Source of the DNA: Galeopsis tetrahit
Taxonomy: Eukaryota > Streptophyta > Magnoliopsida > Lamiales > Lamiaceae
NCBI GenBank assembly: GCA_963675135.1
Contig: OY776121.1
Coordinates: 77,274,875-77,338,874 of the forward strand
Direction of reading: 5' to 3'
Length of the DNA: 64,000 nt
This document shows positions 22,101-30,132 of the stretch, one piece after another. Numbering within the stretch: position 1 is the stretch's first letter; each line of letters opens with the position of its first letter. The notes under the pieces were generated by a model. That model was given only the letters and a program-made list of their open reading frames with translations, was not told where the DNA came from and ran no database searches. The translations under genes were made by a program, and so were the position numbers.

Positions 22101-24410
22101 GCCTGCCACAGACTAAATATTGATCCAACAAAAAGACCCATCACCCAAAAGCGAAGAAAATTTGGGCCTGATAAAAGTGCGGCTTTGGCAGTCGAAATCA
22201 AGAAATTGATCGACAACAAGTTAATAGAGAAAACTGGAACTGATCCTGAGTGGTTGGCAAATCCAGTGCTCGTCAAGAAAACGACCGGGTCGTGGAGATT
22301 GTGCATAGACTTCACAGATTTAAACGACGCCTGTCCAAAAGATCATTTTCCGATGCCCCACATTGATCACCTAGTGGATAATACAGCGGGGCACGAGATT
22401 TTAACCTTCATGGATGCCTTCGCAGGGTACCATCAGATTGCAATGCATCCCGACGACCAGCGACATACGGCCTTCATGACGGCGCGTGATATGTATAGCT
22501 GGAAAAGAATGCCTTTCGGTTTGAAAAACGCGGGGGCAACGTACCAAAGACTGGTAAATAAGATGTTTGAAAAGCACATCGGTGAGATGGTAGAGGTCTA
22601 TATCGACGACATCGTTGTCAAAAGCTTACGAAAAGAAGATCACCTACACCACCTAGCCATGACATTCGATATCCTAAGAGAGTACAACATGAAGTTAAAT
22701 CCAAAGAAATGCAGTTTTGGAGTTAGCTCAGGAAAATTTCTGGGGCACTTGGTTAGCCAGCGGGGCATCGAGGCGAATCCAAGTAAAATTCAAGCAGTAA
22801 TCAATATGCAAAGCCCAAGGAACGTGAAAGAAGTTCAGAGGTTGACAGGATGCCTTGCATCGCTGAATAGATTTATTGCACGAACGGGCGACCGTTGCAA
22901 ACCTTTTTTCGACACTCTGAAGAAAGGAAAGTTCGAGTGGACCGATGAGTGCGAGAAAGCTTTCGAGAAATTGAAGGAATATTTATCGGATCCGAAGGTC
23001 CTATCCAAGCCAGTCCCCGGCGAAATTTTATATCTATACTTGGCGGCCACTAACTGTGCGATCAGTTCAGTGCTCGTCCGAGCTGAGGGGGAGGCAATAT
23101 TTTCAGAAGCAACCATCACCAAAATTTCTTCCCCGTCGGTGAACAGATGTCAAATCTTGCAGGTTGAAGCGACCAGCGACGAGGACTGGAGGACGCCGAT
23201 CACCAAGTACATCAAGACCGGCGAGCTCCCGGACGACAAGGTGAAGGCGACCAGGTTGCAGCTCAGGTCCGCAAGGTACACTATTATTGGCGACCAGCTG
23301 TACAAACGGGGTTTTTCAATGCCTTTATTGAAATGCCTCGGAGAAGACGAAGCGAAGATCGTCATGCATGAAATCCACGACGGAGTGTGTGGAAATCATA
23401 CAGGGGGGCAAGCGCTCGCTCTAAAGATCATAAGGCAAGGCTATTTTTGGCTAACACTGAAGAAAGACGCAATCCATTACGCGCAGACGTGCAAGAGATG
23501 TCAAGCTTTCGCTCCCGCCATTCACTCACCACCAGACGAGCTCATCTCGGTGTATAGTTCGTGGCCTTTCGCGAAGTGGGGGATCGACATCATCGGACCT
23601 TTCCCACCAGCTGCTGGGGGGGTAACTTTCGTCGTCGTAGCAGTCGATTACTTCACCAAGTGGACAGAGGCAAAGGCATTGAAGACCATCACAACGGGCC
23701 AAATGACAAGCTTCATTTGGAAGAATATAATTTGCAGGTTCGGCCTACCACGAGCGATAGTGACCGACAACGGACGTCAATTTACAAGTCAAGACATGAT
23801 GGATTTCTGCTCAAGATGGAACATCAAGAAAAATTTTTCAACACCCTACCATCCACAATCAAACGGTCAGGTAGAGGCGATCAACAAAATCATCAAGCAC
23901 ACCTTGAAAGCTAAGCTGGATGGATTGAAGGGCAAATGGGCCGAAGAGCTGCACATGGTTCTGTGGGCATATCGGACGACCACAAGAAATTCTACTGGTG
24001 AAACTCCGTTCGCGCTCGCGTTCGGAACCGAAGCTGTCATACCAGCAGAGGGGCAAGTCCAAACTTTTCGAGTAGCAAATTATGACGAACAGCTGAATAA
24101 CGATGCACAGCTCTCCGATTTAGACTTTCTAGAAGAACGAAGGCTAACAGCGGACGAGAAGAATGTGGTCTACAAGCAAAGGTCAGAACGCTACTACAAC
24201 ACCAAAGTACGTGCTCGCCAGTTCACTATCGGCCAGCTCGTACTTCGGAGGGCAACGGAGCAGTCCATTGGCATACTTGGCCCGACCTGGGAGGGTCCGT
24301 ACCGAATAACGCGCACACTCCTAAACGGATCATACGAGCTTGAAGATCTCGAGGGCAAGCCAAGCAAGTACCCGTGGAACGCGGTCAAGCTGAAGAAGTA
24401 TTACCAGTAA
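19128..24410 (+). CDS. Gag-pol polyprotein, 1760 aa, intact frame but RNase H deleted
   Basis: This one uninterrupted frame encodes Gag and Pol of the Tat-like element. The Retrotrans_gag domain is at about residues 280-420. A modified zinc knuckle CNYHNSVGHHTNGC is at about 526, protease VDTGSYTNILF near 691, and RT at about 1030-1230 with YIDDIVV at about 1157. Integrase has an HHCC zinc finger (HEIHDG, GNH, CKRCQ; about 1413-1457) and D-D-E residues in GIDIIG, VTDNG and GQVEAIN (about 1485, 1545, 1582). After RT the first RNase H strand (YLYLAATNCAISSVLVR, about 1300-1318) runs directly into the linker before integrase (DEDWRTPITKYIKTG, about 1345). The rest of RNase H, and the second RNase H usual in Tat elements, are missing without breaking the frame. 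The ATG at 19128 is the first after the leader. The protein could still make particles and integrate, but would need RNase H from elsewhere. Confidence 0.93.
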   Translation: MSQHTPHDRISPSGGNEHPPAPANPFANLNMGDILNDPQHLKDLSDYLLMRRNQNEKEELEKAKDRVFVEARKNRGNEDNHSYHSHPVHPQDKGKNKVGENSHNSQTGDSQRNSVFNRMKDNDGKAPRRVPFNVDGRPHKADHHHRTDRREPGDRVSALDRVGPGKGSRTPAKSYRSHHSDRHSPRRSHHDDRPVISHGSRRDENVVPRAQTAEEGQIAQFLETQKLMKQEMDALRAEVVASKQGTTLPISLPAPPLSVSILTAPIQRKIQMPSMAAYDGMSDPRVHLSKYSNYMASIGATDATQCRNFSLTLGDRAHRWYTTLSPGSITSFLELGHHFLTYYGSIAARPASKQRLANVRQSLTESGKDFIERFDRLVIDGEAVNDETKLISAVSGLRIGTKLWESIHLTFPSSYADFRTRAGNFIQMEEIMDAAKANEQPDTSKRVWPKKNTNTGESSQPKKATTQAGSARPANFRPFEEAPEIIQFREALTVDPRGIYDAIRGKNLLPQAKPMHTSDANLDGGKFCNYHNSVGHHTNGCRDLVRNLFKLYNEGKLTQFIKSGGGNGDNRGKKRRDDSGGDLRQQLNRPKLTPPMPTHTGGDIDNVGGECHVIEGPLGGTQSGVALSVRRAQGEQRALNNVHQVCVAPTAEKPPSHQIRFTDDDLNGVVQPNNDALVITGKIMGTIVHRMMVDTGSYTNILFKHTLDALGGYADYIEPCDDIIVGFGDTRNLPIGKIRLTLDLASSKEPEMHHARQLDFLIIDMPSSYNAFLGRPFFSEFKAAASTFYYCIKFPSPAGAITVKGDQTRARECLVRFAKRHSKESAMVGKYIMCQTQTEQMNYLEGLPSKYRKIEVGECSHRSDDHQVEANEHASMEVDDHTPMEIDEQTDPGDQVPGDQSPENFPDLEPRLGFEPKCGIEDPRWKEPKERATSAEDLETIQLNEARPELEVFIGSNLPGHLRSDMIAFLKENIGAFAWSHEDMVGIPTNHACHRLNIDPTKRPITQKRRKFGPDKSAALAVEIKKLIDNKLIEKTGTDPEWLANPVLVKKTTGSWRLCIDFTDLNDACPKDHFPMPHIDHLVDNTAGHEILTFMDAFAGYHQIAMHPDDQRHTAFMTARDMYSWKRMPFGLKNAGATYQRLVNKMFEKHIGEMVEVYIDDIVVKSLRKEDHLHHLAMTFDILREYNMKLNPKKCSFGVSSGKFLGHLVSQRGIEANPSKIQAVINMQSPRNVKEVQRLTGCLASLNRFIARTGDRCKPFFDTLKKGKFEWTDECEKAFEKLKEYLSDPKVLSKPVPGEILYLYLAATNCAISSVLVRAEGEAIFSEATITKISSPSVNRCQILQVEATSDEDWRTPITKYIKTGELPDDKVKATRLQLRSARYTIIGDQLYKRGFSMPLLKCLGEDEAKIVMHEIHDGVCGNHTGGQALALKIIRQGYFWLTLKKDAIHYAQTCKRCQAFAPAIHSPPDELISVYSSWPFAKWGIDIIGPFPPAAGGVTFVVVAVDYFTKWTEAKALKTITTGQMTSFIWKNIICRFGLPRAIVTDNGRQFTSQDMMDFCSRWNIKKNFSTPYHPQSNGQVEAINKIIKHTLKAKLDGLKGKWAEELHMVLWAYRTTTRNSTGETPFALAFGTEAVIPAEGQVQTFRVANYDEQLNNDAQLSDLDFLEERRLTADEKNVVYKQRSERYYNTKVRARQFTIGQLVLRRATEQSIGILGPTWEGPYRITRTLLNGSYELEDLEGKPSKYPWNAVKLKKYYQ

Positions 24411-25164
24411 GTTTTTAAATTATTTCATATTTGTATAGTTTGTATTTAATCGTCATTTCAATTCAAGCAAAGTTTTAAATTTCCAGTAAATGTTAGATAA
24501 TTTTGAAAGCATAAGATAAGGCTCTGCGTAGCCATCTAGGATACAAAAGACGAGCACTCTTTCTTAAAAGATGCTCGCAAGGTAGTGGCAAAGACGATCA
24601 CTACCTGTCAAACAAGGAGTTCAACCGACGAATGGTTAACTCTAAAAAGACGAGCACTCTTTCTTAGAGTCTCGCAAAGGAAAGACGAGCACTCTTTCTT
24701 AGAGTCTCGCAAAGGAAAGACGAGCACTCTTTCTTAGAGTCTCGCAAAGGAAAGACGAGCACTCTTTCTTAGAGTCTCGCAAAGGAAAGACGAGCACTCT
24801 TTCTTAGAGTCTCGCAAAGGAAAGACGAGCACTCTTTCTTAGATGCTCGCAATGGAAGACGAGCACTCTTTTTTAGATTCTCGCAAAGGAAAGACGAGCA
24901 CTCTTTTTTAAAGATGCTCGCAAGATAGCAACAACGATCACTATCTAAAAGCATACGAACGAAAACAAATAAAAGGCAATTTAAAATAAGCAAACAAATA
25001 TCGAGAAGCAGTGACGAGGACGATCACTCAATATAAAGAAAATAAGCAAACACATCATAAGCAAAAGATTCCCATTCATCAAAAAGCCTTAGAAGGCTGA
25101 AATTACAAAAAAGGCCTTAATGGCCGAACAGTCCTAAGAAAAAATAAAACAAAGTACAAGAAAA
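24411..25164. repeat. pol-to-antisense-gene spacer with 35-bp tandem repeats
   Basis: The unit AAAGACGAGCACTCTTTCTT + AGAGTCTCGCAAAGG recurs with period 35 from about 24645 to 24925 (starts near 24647, 24682, 24717, 24752, 24787, 24822). Diverged copies lie at both sides, including one near 24550. The rest is AT-rich. It lies where the gag-pol and antisense transcripts would converge, so it may hold both 3' ends (inference). Confidence 0.85.
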
Positions 25165-27988
25165 CTAAACTACAGGAGCATTCTCCTCGGCAGGAGCATC
25201 TTGCTCGCCAGCTACCCCCTCCTCGTCCACAACCTCCACTACAGCAGGGGCACTCTGCTCGTCCTGTTGGGTTGGGGAGTCTTCGGGAGGATTCACGAAC
25301 TCCACCGGAACTCCCAAGAGTCGAGGGAACTGGAGTCCCATTTGCACCAACGGAAGCAAGGGGAGCTCGGTGCCCGGCTGAGGATTCTCCTTCATAAGGA
25401 GGTCGTCCAGAAGCCCGCCGAGCGGAATCACATCCACTTCCGGATGGGCATCCAATAGTTTGTAAATGAGCCCGTGGGCAGTAAGCGCCACCGATAACAT
25501 GGCCACACCCCCAGCGAGCTCAGTTGTCTCATCTCTCTCATCTATGGCATCGACCAGCTGTTGTCGGAGAGTGGCCAACTCTTCCTCATCATCTGCGGAC
25601 TTACTTGTAAGAGTCCTTACCTCGTCCTCGGCGATCTTGAGGCGAGCACGGAGACGTTCGATCTCTTGAAGATCTTCTTGATCCTTTTTTCGAACAATCT
25701 CCAGTTGGGTCTCAAAATCGGACAAATTTGCCTCAGCATTGGCCAGCTTGGTCTCGAGGTCGACCACTTTTGCCTCGGAGGCGAGCAGTTGCCCTTCAAC
25801 AACTGTTTTTGCCTTAGCCATTTGAGCAATTTTTGCAGCCCTGTCCTCGCTAAGTTTGCGGCCTTCAGCAATCTGGCTGGCGAGCTTCTCCATGGTATAG
25901 GAAGCTCGGCTCAAGTCAATGGCGACCAAGCGCGCATTTTCCATGGCGTTATGGTTGTCGACCTCTTCGATCAGTGTGGTCGTCAACGAGCGGGGTAGGT
26001 GCTTCATCGCCCTCTGGGCGAACAGGTTCAGAGGCTCCTTGTCGACCGGATCTCGCGACCGGTAGAAGCCGAGAAGGTTCTCATTAAAGGGTTGGGCGAC
26101 CGGATAGTCGGCAACTCTGTTGAAAAATGAAAGAGTTAGAAGAAAAATACTTGAAAAATTTCTAAAAAATTTCTAAGCCCTCTTTGAAAAACTTACTTGT
26201 CAACCCTTGCGGCTTCCCAGCCGAGGAGGGTATTATCTCCCGAAGCCCTCTGTCCGGCCGACGAGCTCGTCGCAGTCTCTCGCGACCGAGTACTTCGGGG
26301 AGGAGGGGAAACAACAGTTTTGGGGGGGGGCGAGGTCCTCGGCGGAGGAGATCTCCTCGGCGAGATCCTCCTTTCAGCAGTAGGTGGGCGAGAAGTCCCC
26401 CCTCTGGCCGGTCTAGCGACCTTCTTTGGTGGAGCCCCCGAGCTCTCCGCCCCTTTCCTTTTCTTGCCGGCGCCATCGACAACCTTGCGCTCGCGGATTA
26501 ATTGTGCTTGTCGAAGCATACTGGTCGCTTTTAGGCGCTCGACTTCGACAGTAGGAGGAAGATAGGCGACAACCCGTTGAGGAACCACTACTAGATAAAG
26601 AAGCGAGAAGTCAGTATCTTCGAAGAATGAATTTTAAAAGAAATTTGAAGAAATATTTTACCTGGAGGGAACTCTCGAGTGAAGTGATGAGGAGGTACTC
26701 TGAGACCTGCTCGCTCACGCATGCACTCCCTGTTCAGAAATCGGCAAGACCTCTCCAGGTAGCGACGGTTGAGAACACAGCAAACGTGGTACTGAAAGAG
26801 AGGAGTGAGACGGTCGTCGGCAGTCCTCTTGCGAGCGGTTTCACCTACAAAAAACGAGGAGTTAGTCAGTATAGAAAGAGCGAGCAGAAATAAAAATAAC
26901 TTACCACAAATTTTACGATATTCAGTGGGAATGGGAATGCGATCCGAGGAGCCATCTGGCCTCACCGGACTTTTCCAGTCCCCGGCTACCCACCACCAGT
27001 TGGTTTTCCAATCCCTAATCTTGTTAGGAACCCCTTCAATCAACTTGAAGTTATCTCGGCCCCTAACATAGTAGTATCCATGGCCCACCTTGCCTCCGGC
27101 CTCGGCCGCCTGAAGTAGATAGCAAATCTCTTTCGGGCTAAGCCAGGTGTTTCGACATCCATTCTCGGCCGCCACCAGGCCGAACAGTGTGAGAATGCCG
27201 ATCAGGTTGGACCAACCATTCGGCAAAATTTGAGAAGGGGCCACCCTTAAGAAATGTAGAAAGTGGGAGATACTGGGGTGCAGGGGGAACCTAAGCCCTG
27301 CCTCCATCATGCCGATGTTGACGGCGACCATCCCTTCTGGCGGCTGGTCGGCCCTCTCATCCGGGCGAGGCACAAAAAAACACACATCGGCTGGCACCTG
27401 ATATTTCTTCCTAGAATTTTCCAGCTGAGCCGAGGAGACCTTGCTCACATACGTACTTGCTTCATATTCGGTTTGGGAAGCTACTCGATGCGGGCGAGGA
27501 GCCTCACGAGGAGGGTAGTCACAGTAATATCTGTAATAGGACTCCCTCGAGACCTCGTCGCCATCCAAATTCTCCCTACCACTCAAAATGTCCTTTATGC
27601 TTTCTGCATATTGGACGACCTCCTCATAGTCCTCGCGGAGACCTCTTGTCAAGGTCTCCTCGACTTGGGCGATTTCTATCTGGTCGCCCACCTCCCGATC
27701 CAAATCTTGGTCGTGCAGATCCGAGTCAGTCTCGCTTCCATCCTCCTCGGCATCATTGCCGGCATCTTCCCTATCAGATTCGCTGGTATCGTCGACATCG
27801 ACGACCACTGTTTTTCCCAAATCTCGGACTCCAACATTAACGGGATCAGGAGAGTGGATCCTAGAATCCGAGGAGGAGGCCCTCTCCAATAAAACCATGG
27901 ATAGACGATCAGCCTCGCCGGAAATTGCGGCACCACCATCTAACGGCGGACCACCGTCGGAACCACCACCAAACCCACCGAAATCCAT
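25165..27988 (-). CDS. Antisense spliced gene of the Tat-like element, 4 exons, 870 aa
   Basis: Exons on the minus strand: 27988-26905, 26844-26662, 26590-26197 and 26116-25165. The three introns (60, 71 and 80 bp) begin GTAAGT, GTAAAA and GTAAGT and end GTAG, CTAG and ACAG. Joined, they give 2613 nt, exactly 871 codons with no stop before the end, and each junction preserves frame. The protein has an acidic Asp/Ser/Glu N-terminus. A domain at about residues 190-340 (MEAGLRFPLHPSISHFLHFL, NGWSNLIGILTLF) matches the 'putative gypsy type transposon' family (Pfam Transposase_28 / PF04195) as I remember it. A basic Pro/Ser/Arg-rich middle follows, then a long coiled coil (about 600-740) and an acidic tail. 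Antisense extra ORFs between pol and the 3' LTR are known in the Tat lineage, and their role is unknown. Function here is unknown. The splice model is predicted, not demonstrated. Confidence 0.82.
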
Positions 27989-28174
27989 TTTTTCTTTAAG
28001 AAATGGGGGAGAAAGGAGTTTTAAAAAAGAAAATGTGAGTTATTTTACCTTGTTGACGATCGAGAACCACCACAAACTCGCCGGAAAACTTGAGTAGAAA
28101 GGCTGAAGTAGAAAGCTCGAGAGGATTCAAAAGTTTTGCAAAAGTGAAAAGTGTTTCAAAGAAAGTGAAAGTCA

Positions 28175-28182
28175 TATTTATA
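28175..28182 (-). promoter_or_regulatory. TATA box for the antisense gene
   Basis: Minus-strand TATAAATA lies about 187 bp upstream of the antisense ATG (27988), in the non-LTR region before the PPT. This suggests the antisense gene has its own promoter rather than using the LTR. Confidence 0.5.
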
Positions 28183-28556
28183 GGCAAAGTCGACTAGGGG
28201 CCTAATTGCAAAAAACGGGGTAAAATCCGTAATTTTCCCAAAAATTTGGGGCCATTTCCGAATTCGAATTCGGAGAGTGACCCTCACGCGCGACCTTTGA
28301 GGTCGGCACGCGCCCCACGCGCGTTTTTCAAATTCCGAGCGCCGCCCACGCGCCTGACACCAGTCACATCATACGTCATCAAAAGTGCCTCGGAAGGCGA
28401 GCTCGGCGTAGGAAACGAGGCGACCACTTCCATCTCACGTCATCAAGATCTCGAAATTGATTGTGTTGTCGAAAACCATTTTCACCAACAGAAAAGACGA
28501 TCACACTGCTCGCCTTTCCATTCTACGAATACGAAGAAAGGCGACCAGGGGGCAAA

Positions 28557-29281
28557 TGTTATACCTAGTCAAAGAGATCAATCTTTGACAAGTCAATCCT
28601 AGTCACCAGCTTACATGGCGACGACCAGTCAACAAAGTCAAGCGACGACCAGTCAACAAAGTCAAGAAAATGTAATATGGATGTATTTAATATATTTAAG
28701 TGCTCGCCCAAAGATGTTGGCGAGCACGTGTTTTAGTTAGCTGCTCGCCCAAATGTGTGGCGAGCACATGTCTATTCTTAGGTAGAAAAGTCTAAGTATT
28801 GAAGCCTTGGGAGACAGCATGGAGCGTGGCGACCACACCCCTCGACATGGTCCTCCGGCGACCACCATAGCTCAGCCCCTCGGCATATCGGCGAGGACGA
28901 GCACCAAAGGCGGTTTAGCATTAAATGCGCCATCAAATCACCTTTTCGGGCAGAAGTAGGGTCCAGTGAGGGCGTGCCACGTGTAAAGGGCGGGCAGCCC
29001 CTGGAAACCACTATATAATGCCTAAAAGAGGCTCATTTGGAAACAAGTTACTCATTCCACCCAATCTTCCCAACCTAAAGCAATACACTCCCAAAAGCTC
29101 TCAAGCTTTTTAGCTTCTCTAAGAAGCTACATCTTGTTTTCTTCTTTGTTCTTCATTAGATCATCAAGATCATCATAAATACTCCTTTAAACACGTAATA
29201 AACCCCCGTTTAATTATATATGTTTGTATCGTACTAAAAACAGTCCACATCCGAGTCAACCCAATAATAGTGCATACAACA
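28557..29281 (+). repeat. 3' LTR of Tat-like element
   Basis: 725 bp. By eye it matches the 5' LTR except for CCCAATAAT in place of CCCGATAAT near 29261. It carries the same TATA box and hairpins and is followed by TSD ATAAT. Confidence 0.95.
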
Positions 29282-29286
29282 ATAAT

Positions 29287-29653
29287 ATATATATTAGGGT
29301 TGAAATAATTATAATTAGTACTACTAATAGATAATGCCGTGCCTAGCTGAACGAATTAATTAAAGTTCCAAACAAAAGGAGCATTATTAATTACTTTTCA
29401 AAAAAATGTTTAATTACAAAAAAAATTCAATGTAACGTGTGGAACAAGATATACTTGAAAAAATAACTTTGAAATGTTTTCATTCACTGTTTTTAATGAT
29501 TTCACAACAAACAACTAATATTAATTATATTATTAGAAAAATTATATTGAAATTTAAACATTTAAAAATAAATAACTAATTAATAATCTCTTATAGATCG
29601 ATATTGCAGTACACTAATGAAAACTTGTTCCATGGTCATGATTTGGGTTTCAT
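29287..29653. other. AT-rich spacer
   Basis: No gene or clear repeat seen. It separates the Tat-like element from the truncated Copia 3. Confidence 0.6.
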
Positions 29654-29814
29654 AATTTCTTTTAATATTATGATTCATTCTTATCTTTTAGAATATTTAA
29701 TGTAAATATTTATTTGTAAATATTGATACACTTTGTATCTATAAATACATCTCTTGTAAACCCTTTACAATTACTCAATGAAAATATAATTTCACTATTC
29801 ATTGTTTCTCTATA
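29654..29814 (+). repeat. 5' LTR of Copia 3 (truncated)
   Basis: TATA box TATAAATA at 29740-29747; ends TTTCTCTATA just before the PBS. Confidence 0.8.
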
Positions 29815-30132
29815 TGGTATCAACGAGTCGTACGACTAACGCCTCGATCCGACACCCTCCCTCGTAGTTGTTGATCGACACTCACTGTCGTTCAAATCTC
29901 CCGACTACCACCCTTCTCTGTCAAGCCTTTCAATTGCCCAACCTCTACACCTGCAACTCCCCTGTTTCTTTAAATCACAAACTGACGGTGAAAAACCTCA
30001 ACATAATTATCTTAACTTTCATTGTGCAAACCTCCATTACACTTAATACTCAGATTGTGCCTACTCCAAGAAATTGCCACTTTTTTGCGTAAACATCAAA
30101 ACCCAACAATTTCTTCTTCCAAGCTCCCATCA

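Larger units (their letters stand above)
18061..29281 (+). mobile_element. Tat-like Ty3/gypsy retrotransposon with antisense gene, very young
   Basis: 11,221 bp with 725-bp LTRs at 18061-18785 and 28557-29281, TSD ATAAT at 18056-18060 and 29282-29286. The PBS-like site TTTGGCGCTAGAAGGAGGGG starts at 18786 and the PPT CCAGGGGGCAAA ends at 28556. The order is LTR, 340-bp leader, gag-pol (+), 35-bp tandem repeats, antisense four-exon gene (-), PPT, LTR. No chromodomain is visible. The extra antisense gene between pol and the 3' LTR places it with the Tat lineage (Grande-like), where such genes are known. The LTRs differ at one base that I can see. Confidence 0.95.

Noticed and set aside
24645..24925. 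Possible CRISPR-like array (regular 35-bp repeats)
   Set aside because: Repeats are contiguous with no unique spacers, and the locus lies inside a plant retrotransposon.
29868..30092. Intact Copia 3 gag start
   Set aside because: The coat domain is missing and frames change before the zinc knuckle; only the knuckle is supportable.
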